Positions 30,938 to 41,638 of a stretch of DNA of 64,000 nucleotides are shown here, piece after piece. Both the position numbers and the translations under genes were made by a program. Source of the DNA: Jaminaea rosea. Its lineage: Eukaryota; Basidiomycota; Exobasidiomycetes; Microstromatales. Each line of letters starts with the position of its first letter. Within the stretch, counting starts at the first letter, position 1. The notes under the pieces were generated by a model. The model searched no databases. It was not told the origin of the DNA and saw only the letters and a program-made list of their open reading frames with translations. The DNA is taken from assembly GCF_003144245.1 (NCBI RefSeq), contig NW_020289977.1, positions 1,384,611-1,448,610 of the forward strand. The letters run 5' to 3'.

Positions 30938-33303
30938 TCAACCCTTGACGCTCGACGACGGCGGCGGCGCTGCGACGGCGTCGTAGCTCTTCAAGCTGGC
31001 CTTTGCCGCTCTACTGCCCGCCTCGCAGAGCGTGCGCAGCCACCCTTCCCACGCCTGTCCTTTTGCAGGACGCGGCGCAGAGGCAAGCATAGCCATGACA
31101 CCACCAGCAAACGAGTCACCCGCCCCCGTCGTACTCCTCACCTCGCCCGCTCCAAGGGGCTGATCGATGTCCAAGTGTTGATGCTCTACCTCCCCCCTCT
31201 TGTTGTGGTAGACGGCGAGTACTCCTTTCGGGCCTAGCGTGACGAGGAAGAGGTGACACAGCGTGGCGAGCGGGCCGGCTAGACGGAGGATCTCCTCTAA
31301 GTCGGCTGAAGCTGAGGGAGCAGTAGTAGGGGTTGACATGATGGCGAGTTGGCGGGGAATCAGGTTGAGCTGCAAAGCGCGCTGATGCATGGCGCGTAGC
31401 TCGAGGAGGTTGGGCGTAGCTACGTCCAGCAGCGCCTTGCCTTTGCCCTGGCCTTCGCCTGAAGCACCCTGCTTCCCCGCTCTCCCACTCCGCAGCGCGG
31501 CTACGGCGTCGAGGAAGCGCGCACACTTCTGGACCGATGTGGGCTCGAAGAGGAGGAGCGGCGCCTCTTTTCCATTTTCGCGCTGCGCCCCCTTCCAGCG
31601 TAGAAGCGCCTCCATCCCTTCCACGGGGAGGTTAGCGTCGAATCCCACAACTCGCGTTCCTTTCGCGTGCTCCTCGAGCGAATGGCGGACACGCTGCTCA
31701 TCGAAGCTGTGCTCGACCAGCTGCATGGCAACGACGCCTGAGAGGAGATCGTTGGTCTCTCCGTCGAGCAGGAGGGAGGCAACGGGCGTAGAGCGCGCCT
31801 CGGTCTCAACCTCAGTGTCCGGCGCAAAGAGTCCCCCGGTGTCCATTCCCTTTTTTTGCATCATGCCCCGCACTAAGCTGCCCGCTGCGTCGGAGAGGAG
31901 GGGGGCGACGAGTCTCACCCCGCCTTCCTCACCGCGCAGACTGTACGCCGCCGCCTCTGCCATGTTGCGCGCTACCCCGCCGAGGGAGAAGCGGATGGAG
32001 CCGATGGATGTTGATCCTGGTGATGCGCGGGAAGTACGCGAAGGGGTGGCACTGATGTCGAGGGCGGCACAACCTAGGATGAGGATGGAGGGTGGTGCGC
32101 GAGGGGACCAACCGGAGATGTACTGTCATCGAGTCGAGTGAGGTGAGTGAGCTTGCCACGCCACGCCACGCCACGCCACGCCATGTCAACCCACAAGGCT
32201 AGACACGTACACTCTTCTCCACGCCCTTCTCCCCCCTCAACTTCCAATACTCCACAGCAGTCCGTGCGGCCACCTCTGAATTATTTACCACGAGCGCCTC
32301 GTTACTCTCCAGGCTACGCCCCTCGCTGAGCTCACCAACGCGTTTCAACAACCAAGGCGTGACCTCTTTGCCGCGTTGGTGGACTCCCTGCTCCACACTT
32401 TCCCTCACCGCCCTCTCAACGTGCTCCTGTAATCGTTTCCCCTCTTCCTCATACTCCTCCGGAATAGGCACAGCGAAAAGTGCTCCTGCCTTCTCGCGCA
32501 GGACACGCTTCGCATTCCATATCAGCTGCGCCGCCCCTTCAGCCGCCCCGCCGGGTACGGGTGAGACGTATAGTCCGCTCTTTGCGGTGTAGAATGCTGG
32601 GAACTCGCCGCGTGGGGAGGAGAAGGAGTAGACGGGGACGTTTTGGGTTTCGAGGTATTCGAGGGTAAGAGGGAGGGAGAGGATGGATTTACAGCCGGAG
32701 CAGAAGAGGTTTATAGGGGTGGTGGAGAGGGTTGTCAAGTCCGAGGAGATGTCGAATGCTGGGGAGGTGGGCGCGCGAGACTGTGGGGATCAGCAAAAGC
32801 CGTGTGAATGTATGCAGGCGTGATTTGTGCTCACTCCTCTCGGCGCCCCTGTGCACCCCGCCGATGCCGCCCGTAGCAAAGAATTCGATACCCGCCATCG
32901 AGGCCAGATGCGCTGTAGCGCTTACTGTTGTCCCTCCAATGCCTTTACTCGCCAGTACGCCTGCCAAATCCCTCCTGGCAGTCTTGACTGCCCTCTCTCC
33001 CTTGTGCTCCGCTGTACTCGCCAACCTTTCGAGTTGTCGCGCTTCAAGACCCACATGGACGCGTCCGTCCAGCAGAGCAATGGTAGCGGGCGTGGCACCT
33101 GCTGCTTCAATTACGGATTCGCAGCGTTGGGCTACGCGCAGGTTGACCGAGGCGGGTAGGCCGTGCGTTATGATTGTAGACTCGAGGGCTACGAGTGGTT
33201 GATTGGTGCTCAGGGCGTGGCGGACTTGTTCTGATAGGACGAAGTGGCGGGGCAGTGACGTGAGGGCATTGGCGGCTCGCCGGATTGCGGATGGTGAGGG
33301 CAT
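30938..33303 (-). CDS. bifunctional pseudouridine-5'-phosphate glycosidase / PfkB pseudouridine kinase
   Basis: Degrades pseudouridine: the kinase half makes pseudouridine 5'-phosphate and the glycosidase half splits it into uracil and ribose 5-phosphate. Exons are 32835-33303, 32211-32758 and 30938-32122 (introns 76 and 88 nt), giving 733 aa. The glycosidase half carries ESTIITHG with Glu41, ASKGIGGTTVSATAHLAS, FFATGGIGGVHRG, and across the splice FDISSDL and CSGCKSIL. The kinase half begins with LILGCAALDI and has the PfkB anion-hole motif TTGAGDSFAGG with catalytic Asp near 675. In bacteria these are separate genes; fusions are known in eukaryotes. The second intron contains a GCCAC pentanucleotide repeat. 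The start at 33303 is chosen because upstream in-frame sequence is not conserved-looking. Confidence 0.92.
32157..32184 (+). repeat. CCACG pentanucleotide microsatellite inside an intron
   Basis: About five copies of CCACG (GTGGC on the other strand) in intron 2 of the pseudouridine gene, the same unit as the microsatellite at 19895. Confidence 0.85.
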
Positions 33304-33543
33304 GGTGACGCGAGGCGAGGCGGCGGGATGGGAGGAAAGAAGGAAAAGAGCGCGTGCACGGAGAAAACAGGCCAAAGTCGAGTGGAATTTCTCGTGGCCC
33401 GAGCGAGGGTCCGAGGCGCAAAGACAAACCCCGCCTCCGCCTTCCGCCCCCCGCCCCGCGTCGGCGACGGACAGGCAAGGACGAGGGTTGGTGGTGCGCT
33501 GCGCTTCTTTGCTCCTCTCCTCTCGCTTGATCCTCGACTATTC

Positions 33544-35149
33544 ATGTTCAGCTCCTGGTTCGGCGGCTATCAAGCCTCGCAAGCACGTTCGAGAACACAA
33601 GCGCAGCAACGCAGCAAGACCATCGTCACGTGTAAAGAGACGCACTTTGAGGTGAGTCTGCGACGAGCCCCGCTGAATCGCGAGGAACAAGGAGCTTGAG
33701 AGCTCAACTGGACCGATTGCCCGCCATTCCCTGCTCTCTCTTGCGCGCACTCAGGTCATTGGCGGGGGAGCACAACAGCCACTTCAGCATCAGCAGCAGC
33801 AGCGACTCGCGCAGGCGCCGCATCGACATGAGGACCACGGGCCTCCACGCCTGCCCCTCGAGCTCGTGACAGAGATAGTCTTCCTGGCCGCTCGTGCCAT
33901 TCTCCTCGAATCGCGCGACGATGCGGCGTCGGCGTGCTCCTCCTCGCCGAGCGCCTCAACAACAGCGCTTCGTCTCGCCTCTATCAACACTCTAGCATAC
34001 AACGCCGTGGTAGGCAATCTGCTGCTACGCGAGCTCATCCTCACAGGCGCAGAGCAGGTCGCAGCATTTGCGCATTCCCTCCGCAAGCACAAACGCCTCG
34101 CACGTCTCGTCGCTGCGGGCAAGGTGAAGCGACTAGTCGTAATGCAACGTCGTTCTCGCCACGAGGAGAGGCAGGGGCAGGGACTCACTCGCGACTCACT
34201 GTACGACGCCCGACTGCGCGATGCCACCTTCGCGAAAATCGTCCTCTTACCGCTGCGAGGAGTAGTTCTGCCCCTGGTGGCAAGCGGGCTTGAAGAACTA
34301 CACATCGAGTCAATACCTACGTGTCTTCTACCGGTGCCCTCCACCGTATCGGGCCCTGCCTCTGCTTCGAGGTGGCGCGGAGTGCGCGAAGTGACCTTCA
34401 CGCTCAGCCCGTGGGGAGGGACGAGGATACCGGACGTGTTTCGTTCCTCCAAAACGGCCTGGGAGCGTCTCACCTCTGTGCAGCTACAAGGCTCCGAAGG
34501 CTTCCGCTTCTGCGTCTCGAGCGCGCTAGCCCTCGCCTCTCTGCCCGAGCTCAGAAGGGTGGGGATGGTGATGCCTAGTAGCCACAACGGGCATCAAGGA
34601 GAGGGTGAAGGGTACGCTGAGGCGTTGCGAGTGCTGGTGATGCTGACGAGTGGGAAGTTGGAGGAGCTCCTCGTTGTAGGGCATGATGCGGAGGGTTGGG
34701 CAGGGTGGAGCACTCCTTACCGGCCGGCGTTGCGTTGTTTGAGGGTAGCGCGGCGGGGGCCGGGCGAGGCGAGCGCGGGCAGAAGGTTGAGGATCAAGCA
34801 CATTACCGCACGACTGCGCGCCATAAACGAGGAGGATGGAGCGGGAATTAAGCCGCCACACCAGCATCCTAGCTTCTTTCGCTCCTGGATCGTTGCGCGT
34901 ACCGCCGAGCAGACGCAATGGGAGTGGCCCTGTCGCGATGCAGAGGAAGGGTGGACGCAGATCGCGAAGGCAGAGGCAGGCGCGCCGCCGGCTGACGTGC
35001 GATTCGACGTCGAGTGGCGATGTGATGAGTGGGAGGTGCCCGAGGAGGAGCCGGTGAGCGACGACGAAGAGAATGGGGAGCGTCGACAGGGTAGAGGAGT
35101 GGGATACGCGGAGCATGGCGGGGGGAGAGCGATTCCCGTTGCAGCTTAG
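33544..35149 (+). CDS. F-box-like protein
   Basis: Probable substrate adaptor of an SCF ubiquitin ligase, 500 aa. Exon 1 is 33544-33651 (MFSSWFGGY...THFE) and exon 2 33755-35149 (intron 103 nt, GTGAGT...CAG, phase 0). The F-box-like motif PRLPLELVTEIVFLAAR sits near residue 70 after a Gln/His-rich linker. The rest alternates hydrophobic strands and loops (LEELHIES, VREVTFTLS, LTSVQLQG, LRRVGMVMP) like the degenerate leucine-rich repeats of basidiomycete F-box proteins. An acidic tail ends the protein. The role is inferred from the motif only. It is divergent from the pseudouridine gene across 240 bp. Confidence 0.72.
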
Positions 35150-35265
35150 AGGCGACGTAGGCGGGCCATCCGCGTTGCAGTCTCGAGTCGACGTAGGCGG
35201 GCGATCCTCGATGCAGTCCTGAGCCGACGTAGATGGAGAGAATCGCGATTTACTATTTAACAGAC
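35150..35265 (+). repeat. direct repeat of about 46 nt between convergent genes
   Basis: A unit beginning CGACGTAGGCGGGC and ending near TGCAGTC occurs twice, with a third partial copy (CCGACGTAGATGG), between the F-box-like and LIM genes. No coding frame is implied. Confidence 0.7.
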
Positions 35266-35358
35266 GGGGAGGGCCTCGATGAAGGCGATGATACAGAAGG
35301 CGAAAACGAAGGCGGACACGACAACGAACACAAATGCGAACACAACCCCGCCGCACGC

Positions 35359-38300
35359 TTAGACCTGCCCTCGCAACCAGATGGCGTAGCAGTCTCCATC
35401 GAATACCTCTCCCTCCTCATTGACGAAGATGCTCCCCCCTCCTTGCCCCTCCCCATCAGCAAACGAACCCCCACATCGCGAGCAGCGCAAGCATCGCTCA
35501 TGCCACTTATCCCCGCGTGGTGCCGCGATGCCCCTGCCCGCCACCTTGTTCGCAGGCTTCTTGCACCTCCCTGGGTTAAACGTCAACATCTCCTCCTCCG
35601 GCCTAATCACCCCACTACAACCCCTGCAGTGCGGGAGATGCAACCGCTCATGACAAGGCGAGCAGTACGGGTAGCCCTGATGGACGAGGTAGGGCTTACA
35701 GCTCGCCGCTGTCCCCGCCGCTGCTCCCGCGGCTGCTGCCTTCGGATCGAGGAAAGGGTCGCCGCAATTGGCACAGAAGAAGTGCAAGTCGTGGTAATAT
35801 CTCGTCGTACCCCCTCCTCCTCCTTCCTCCCCTTTGGCGCCCGCGCCAGCGAAGGCCCCATCCTCGACCTTGATGAATCGCTCGTCAACAATCGGCGTCC
35901 TACAGTGGAAACAACGCCTTGCCCACAACTCGTAGTAGTCCAAATGACAGTACGCTTTCCCTTCGTGCTCGTAGAAGGCCACGTGTTCCAAGGAGAGGTG
36001 GCAGTGCGAGCATTTGAAGCAAGGCGGGTGGTAGTACCCCAATGTAGGGCCAGCGGAGAGGACGCGACCGGCTATGTACTTTCCGCAGGTGGGGGAGGAG
36101 CAAGTGAGGCCAGCGATGGAGGAGGCGGATTGGATGGGGCCGCCGCGAGGGACGTGAGGAGAGTGCGCGTGCGCGTTTGCGTGCGCGTGCGCAGCTACTT
36201 CGCCCGTTGTGGTTGCCGTAGCGCGTTGCGCCTGCCCTTGGTCGGAATGGAGCGAGACGTGCGATTGGTTCGACGTAGCTGAGACGGAGCGCGAGTGGGT
36301 CGTCGAGGGAGGGAGGTCCTCCTCGTCCGGCGCACAGACATTGACGCTGATAGCTGGTGGGGCGTCGTTCGTTGGGCCTGACGCTCCATCCTCATCCCCC
36401 TCGGGACCAGAGAATGAGAAGCTAGGCACGCCCGCCGTATTCGCCTGCTCGTCCGGCCCAGAGAATGCAAACGTAGGCGGAGGCGGCGGCAGAACTTGCG
36501 CAGGCGCTGGCGCAGGGGGAGCCTCGGCGGGCGAAAAGGAGAAGCTCGGCGTGCTAGCGGCCATCGGCGCAGGCGTCCCGCTCCTGAGCGTCGGATCGAC
36601 GGGAGGGGCTACGTTTGGCGGGGGAGAGAAGAAACGAGGGATGGTCGATGCTGGGGCTAGGGAGTGGCCTGGCGAGATTACGACGGCTGGTTGCACCACT
36701 TCCTGCGCTTGCGGCGGAGCGACTGCGATGTATGGGGCAGGAACTTGGCCCGCATTGCGAAGTACCTGATCCCTTGCTCCACGCGATGAGGGGCGGGACA
36801 CGGGGTCGACTGGCGGGGTCGGAAGGACGGAGGGGGAGGATTGCGCCTTTCTAGGACTGGTGGGCAAGTCTGCAACCTGAGCGTGCCGTTCGAAGGCCCC
36901 GCTCAGCGATGTAATGCCATCGCTCGCCTCCTCCTCCCCGTCGTGCTGCTGCTTCTCGGCCATCGTGCGCATCCGCATCCGCGCAGGCTCGCTCTGGCTA
37001 CTCTGGACGGCTTGACCCTGCTCGCTACCTGACGCTGCGACACCCACAGCCTCGGGCACGCTACTGCTCCCCTGCATCGGCGTCGCTAGCGGCGAGGGGC
37101 CTCGAGGCGCGAATCGATTGCGCGCACCGCCGCGACGTGGAGGGCCGCGAGCCATGAGCTCCTCTGCGGCGAGGCGGACACTTTCCGATCGACCCAGAGT
37201 AGATGTCGACGAAGCGTTCGAGGCGGTGTGGGATCGCAAGGGGGGAGGCGGGGATGCGGGCGCCATGGCCGCCGTGGCCGCCGTGGCCGCCGTGGCCGCC
37301 GTGGACGCCGTGGGCGGGCTGCCCATCTGCGGCTGAACAGGTTGCTCAGCACGAGGCAAGACGGGCGCAGCATGAGGGGAGCCGGGAACAGCACTGGGTG
37401 GATGAAAAGGCGCAGCAGGGCCGGGCGGTTGAGGTAGACTGCGCCTGACCGTGCGTGTACGTGAGGGCGAGAGGGGCGGGCTGGTGGAGGACGGGGAGGA
37501 CCAATGCGACGTGGACGTGGTGGATGCCACGCTGCCCATGCGAGTGCGTGGAGGCGGCATGGGCGGGATCGCAGTCGACTGGCCCGGAGCCGCAGCGCTA
37601 GGCAGGGACATGGTCACGGGGCGAGGAGAGCGACTGCGTGGCGGCGGCGGGATGGGGCTCGGCGGCAGAGCTGTTGGCATGGAAGGCGATGATGCGTGGT
37701 AGCTCGGCCCTGCGTGTGGTTGAGCGTGCGAGTAGGTTTGAGGGTAGGCGTGGTGAAGGGCGGGGCTATACGCGTGCGCGCTAGGCCAGGGGACTTGGTG
37801 ATTCGGCGCTGCGTAGGGTTGCTGATGATGAGCAGCAGGCGTAGGAGCGGGCGCCGGAGCAGGCGAGTAGTGCCCTGCCACTGTAGCCTGAGGCATCATA
37901 GGGGAGTGAGCTCGAGGAGGAGCTGGCGCGGGCGAAGTAGGCGCGGGCGAAGCGTCTCCGTATGCTCCTGCTCCCTGCGCGCTACTCCTCGACCTCGGTC
38001 GCGCCGGCTCGGGACTAAACGTATCCGCAGGCAATGCATCCCCGCGCGAGTCGGCGTGGTAGCTTAGCGAGGACGACGATGAGCAGGAGGAGGAGGAGAG
38101 CTTTCCCAATGCGCCGCTGGCCTTGGGCGAGGATCGATTGGTAAACGAGTCCAACACCTGGCCCAGAGCGATGCGTGACGCTCGTGGTGGGGTGGTGGTG
38201 TCGCGAGCGGTGGGAGGCGGCGGTGGAGGCGGAGCAGCTGCGTGCCACAATGCGGTGATGTCAGCTGCAGCCATATCTACGTCGACGTTTCCAAAATGGA

Positions 38301-38442
38301 TGGTAAGGAGAGAGAGAGAGGTGTTGAAGCTGCGCAGCGCATTTTCCTCTGTTCTGGCTCGCAAGTCTCGATTTAGGGGCCAAGCCTGCGCTGCCGCCCG
38401 CGCTTCCGCCCATCGAGACGTCGACTCTGCGTCAACCTGCAT
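35359..38442 (-). CDS. LIM-domain protein, paxillin/polarity-factor-like
   Basis: Cytoskeletal or polarity adaptor of up to 1027 aa in one open frame. Residues about 60-770 are disordered, rich in Pro/Ser/Ala with His/Tyr/Gln patches and an alanine-rich stretch coded by a GCCGCCGTG repeat (37263-37312). The C-terminal 250 residues hold three LIM zinc-binding modules: CSSPTCGKYI...HPPCFKCSHC, CFHCRTPI...HFFCANCGDP and CRGCSGVI...HERCLRCSRC. This order matches fungal paxillin-like LIM proteins that act at sites of polarised growth. The start at 38442 is the first ATG; an alternative at 38274 (MAAADITALW) is also reasonable. No RhoGAP domain is attached, unlike Rga-type proteins. Confidence 0.87.
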   Translation of the reverse strand: MQVDAESTSRWAEARAAAQAWPLNRDLRARTEENALRSFNTSLSLLTIHFGNVDVDMAAADITALWHAAAPPPPPPPTARDTTTPPRASRIALGQVLDSFTNRSSPKASGALGKLSSSSCSSSSSLSYHADSRGDALPADTFSPEPARPRSRSSAQGAGAYGDASPAPTSPAPAPPRAHSPMMPQATVAGHYSPAPAPAPTPAAHHQQPYAAPNHQVPWPSAHAYSPALHHAYPQTYSHAQPHAGPSYHASSPSMPTALPPSPIPPPPRSRSPRPVTMSLPSAAAPGQSTAIPPMPPPRTRMGSVASTTSTSHWSSPSSTSPPLSPSRTRTVRRSLPQPPGPAAPFHPPSAVPGSPHAAPVLPRAEQPVQPQMGSPPTASTAATAATAATAAMAPASPPPPLRSHTASNASSTSTLGRSESVRLAAEELMARGPPRRGGARNRFAPRGPSPLATPMQGSSSVPEAVGVAASGSEQGQAVQSSQSEPARMRMRTMAEKQQHDGEEEASDGITSLSGAFERHAQVADLPTSPRKAQSSPSVLPTPPVDPVSRPSSRGARDQVLRNAGQVPAPYIAVAPPQAQEVVQPAVVISPGHSLAPASTIPRFFSPPPNVAPPVDPTLRSGTPAPMAASTPSFSFSPAEAPPAPAPAQVLPPPPPTFAFSGPDEQANTAGVPSFSFSGPEGDEDGASGPTNDAPPAISVNVCAPDEEDLPPSTTHSRSVSATSNQSHVSLHSDQGQAQRATATTTGEVAAHAHANAHAHSPHVPRGGPIQSASSIAGLTCSSPTCGKYIAGRVLSAGPTLGYYHPPCFKCSHCHLSLEHVAFYEHEGKAYCHLDYYELWARRCFHCRTPIVDERFIKVEDGAFAGAGAKGEEGGGGGTTRYYHDLHFFCANCGDPFLDPKAAAAGAAAGTAASCKPYLVHQGYPYCSPCHERLHLPHCRGCSGVIRPEEEMLTFNPGRCKKPANKVAGRGIAAPRGDKWHERCLRCSRCGGSFADGEGQGGGSIFVNEEGEVFDGDCYAIWLRGQV

Positions 38443-38665
38443 GCGCGGCCGAGCGGGGCGGCGTCAATCAAACACGCACGCTCGCGGCGAGGCGGGAGGC
38501 GAGGCGGGAGGAGCTGGGCTGGGCTGGACCGGCGGCACGCGACGGGCAACTTCACTTGACGCGCCGCGAGATGAGCTCCACTTCTCTCTCTTCCTTTCCC
38601 CTCCAAGCAACACGCTGCGACACGCCGCGACACGCCGCTAGCCCGACTATCGCTTTGCGCCCTCT

Positions 38666-39532
38666 ATGGCCGTCCCCACCAATGAAGATCTCGCAAAGGC
38701 TCTCACTAGCTACGATTCACTATTGGCCCAACGCTCCTCCTCATCGTCAGGGAAGCGCAGTCCGCTTCTCCCCTCCTCAACCCTCGTAGAATTAGAAGAG
38801 CGAGTCTGGGAGCATATCCCTGCCGTTCTAGCTTCGCGATCCCAGCCACATCTCAATCGCGAGGAACTCCTTATCTGCTTGGCATGGAAGTTGGGTAGGG
38901 GAAAATATCGTCCCACCCTCCCTTCTCTCGTTGCGTCCAACTCGGAGGAGAAAGTAGTCGAGGTGACGGGGAAGGCTTGGCGCTCTTTCATCCCGGCTCG
39001 AGAAGCGAGGGAGGAGGACTCACTGCGCAATTTCCCCTGCTTGCGCATCCTCACCTCCCTCCGTGGTATCGGTCCTGCAACGGCTTCGCTATTGCTGGGC
39101 ATCTTCGAGGTAGCAGCGCGCAGCGATGGCAGCCGGTGTGCTCAAGAGGAGGAGGGGTTCATGAGCGACGAGTCTTGGTCCTGCCTGCCCGCTTTGCAGG
39201 GACGCAAAGTCGCGTACGGAGAGGCGGATTGGAAACGTTGGCGCTCTGCGTGGGGGGAGAGGTTAAGGGAATGGGACAGAGGGGCGAGGCAGTTGGATCG
39301 AGCTACGTGGGCGTATCGTGAGGGGGGCGGGCGCGGAGGCGGGGGTGGAGGTGTGGACGAGGAAGGACAGGAGATCGCGCGGACCAAGGAGAAGAAGACG
39401 AGCACGAAGTTGGAGCTGGAGCCGCCGGTCGATATGGGCAAGAAGAGAGGAGGCGACGAGCGTGGCGAGCAAGAGGAGGGGAGGGCGACGAAGCGTACCA
39501 ACACTCGCACGAGGACTCGAGGACGGAGGTGA
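38666..39532 (+). CDS. conserved hypothetical protein with helix-hairpin-helix motif
   Basis: Intronless 288-aa protein, ATG at 38666. The core (residues about 40-210) is helical, with the block LLICLAWKLGRGKYRPTL and a helix-hairpin-helix-like SLRGIGPATASLLLGIF near residue 133, which could contact DNA. The C-terminal third is Gly-rich, then strongly basic (TRTRTRGRR), fitting nuclear location. I recognise the pattern as a fungal conserved hypothetical but know no function. It is divergent from the LIM gene (223 bp) and convergent with PRPP synthase (46 bp between stops). Confidence 0.78.
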   Translation: MAVPTNEDLAKALTSYDSLLAQRSSSSSGKRSPLLPSSTLVELEERVWEHIPAVLASRSQPHLNREELLICLAWKLGRGKYRPTLPSLVASNSEEKVVEVTGKAWRSFIPAREAREEDSLRNFPCLRILTSLRGIGPATASLLLGIFEVAARSDGSRCAQEEEGFMSDESWSCLPALQGRKVAYGEADWKRWRSAWGERLREWDRGARQLDRATWAYREGGGRGGGGGGVDEEGQEIARTKEKKTSTKLELEPPVDMGKKRGGDERGEQEEGRATKRTNTRTRTRGRR

Positions 39533-39578
39533 CCTTTCTACGACACGGCGCAACGCGGTACAACAGAGACGTCTCGCC

Positions 39579-41282
39579 TCACCCCCTCGGCGGGGGCAAC
39601 CCTCCACCACCCATCGGGCTCATCAACCCCCTCAATGCCGCGCTGCCCCCCTTCTCTTCCCCTCTTCCCAGCCCAACGGCGTCTGCATGCCTCAACCTCG
39701 GTGTCTGCTCCTCCGCCCCCGCTGCTGCCGCCGCCGCCGATGCTCGCGCTTGTCGATCCCTATCCGCAGCAAAGTAGTGCGCCGCCGCCGGCGGGTCTGG
39801 GTCGTTGTAGCTGCTAGGGGGGAACGCCGACGATGAAGAAGCGGAACCGGGTGCGGCCGCCACCTGAGCGAGCGAGGAGGCCAAATGATTGGCATGCAAC
39901 TGCCTGCGCGGGCTCTGCGTCGAACCTCCCACGCCTGGCACCTCCTCCCCAGCAGGCGTATCCGTCCCATGCCTATAGGGCTGAGTCGTATCGTACGGAA
40001 TCTGGTTGAAGAGAACGCTCACGCTCTCTCCGTAATGACTGCGTCGAATCGTCTCTGCGAGGACATGACTGACGTCGATGATCTCTATCTTGGGGCATTG
40101 TCTCGCGTTGCCCTCTTGCGGGATCGTGTTTGTGACGATCAACTTCTCGAGGCGACTCTCCATGATGCGCTCCAACGCTGGACCGCTCAGCACGCCATGC
40201 GTCACGATGGCAAGGACGCGCTCTGCCCCACTCTCGGCGAGTCGTTGCGCGGCAAGAGCGAGAGTACCGCACGTATCGGCCATGTCGTCTACGAGGATGG
40301 CGACTTTATCCTGGACGGAGCCGACGAGGACCATGCGGGAGACCTCGTTGGCCTTTTTGCGCTCCTTGTGGAAGAGGGCAAAGTCGACGTTCAAGCGGTC
40401 CGCGAGGGAGGTGGCGCGTTTCGCACCGCCTGCATCGGGGGAGACGATGACCGCTTTGGAGATGTCGACCTGCGTGCGCGCGCACCCGGGAAGCCAGATT
40501 GGCGGGGGAGTGAGTGATTGACAAGGAACAGGATGAGGACACGCACAGCGACTCACCATCTCGCGAATGTATTGCAGGGCGGCGGGTTCTGCGTATAGCT
40601 GGGAGCGGGGGGTGGGGTGCAATGAGCTCGACGTGCGTCTCTGAGCGCGCTCCTCGCTCGCTGCACTCACATTGTCGACGGGCACGTTGAAGAATCCCTG
40701 GATCTGCGATGCGTGCAAGTCCATCGTCTGCGCGGGTGCGTGGCAGGAGTACGATCAGCTCCCTCTCCTCGCGCGAACAGTACGTCGCCCAGGCCACTCA
40801 CAATCACATGATCACACCCTGCATTCTCGATCATATTCGCTACGAGCTTGGCAGTAATTGGCGCACGACTCTTATCCTTCTTGTCCTGTCGCGCATAGAA
40901 GAAGTGAGGGATGACGGCCGTAATCCTTCGCGCACTCGCCGTCTTGCATGCGTGGATCATGATGAGGAGTTCCATGAGGGACGTATTGGGTGAAGCCGAG
41001 GATCCCGTCGGGGTGGGGGAACAGCAAGATGTGTTGATGATGTAGACGTCGTGTTCGCGAACGGATTCGCTGATGCGGATGAGGGATTCGGCGGATTCGT
41101 TGCGTGTGACGGTGGCTTTTCCTAGGGGGATGCCGAGGCTGCGGGCGCGCGTGGAGAGGAGAGGGATCAGCATACATTGACGTGGGGGGGAACCGCCGCG
41201 CTCACCGCTTGGCCACTCCGGCTGCCAGCTCTGGATGGCTGGTCCCAGAGAAGACCTTGATGCCGCCGTGGTTGGCTGCCAT
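39579..41282 (-). CDS. PRS: ribose-phosphate pyrophosphokinase (PRPP synthase)
   Basis: Makes PRPP from ribose 5-phosphate and ATP for nucleotide, His and Trp synthesis. Five exons (41206-41282, 40802-41138, 40671-40727, 40557-40598, 39579-40469) give 467 aa; the two middle exons are only 57 and 42 nt. Conserved blocks: [47 protein letters not shown], the PRPP loop [10 protein letters not shown] and the C-terminal SVSVLF. Two oddities: an insert of about ten residues ([14 protein letters not shown]) just before LMELLIMI, and a C-terminal extension of more than 100 residues, rich in Ala/Ser/Pro/Gly, after the end of the usual enzyme. The insert has no splice sites, so it is not a retained intron. 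Divergent from the transporter gene. Confidence 0.95.
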
Positions 41283-41638
41283 TGCGTGGCGCGGAGGTGA
41301 GGTGGGGAAGAGGCGGGGGGATGTGATGTCGAAGTGGATGAGCGGGTGCGAAGTGCGAATGTCTCGTCCTTTGGAATCGAGTTGAGATTCAGGGCGGGCG
41401 AGGGACGACGGAACGGAAGGAGCGAGCGAATGAATTGAGTTGGGCGGGAGGGGCGGGCGGGGAGAGCGGGGCGGCGGGGATGGTCGACTCGACTCGACGC
41501 TCGAGCCAGGCTGAAATGGCCTTGGCGGGGCGGGAGTGGAGCTGCACGACTCGCCGCCGCAACTTGACATCCGATCCACAACTGCCAACTGCCCATTGCC
41601 AACTCCCGACTCGTCCTCACCACGCACGCGCGCACCGC
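41283..41638. promoter_or_regulatory. shared divergent promoter region, PRPP synthase and transporter
   Basis: 356 bases separate the two start codons, which face away from each other, so both promoters must lie here. I see no clear TATA box. Confidence 0.5.

Noticed and set aside
40990-41060. Retained intron as explanation of the PRPP synthase insert
   Set aside because: No GT...AG pair brackets the inserted codons and the frame is intact, so it is treated as a true insertion.
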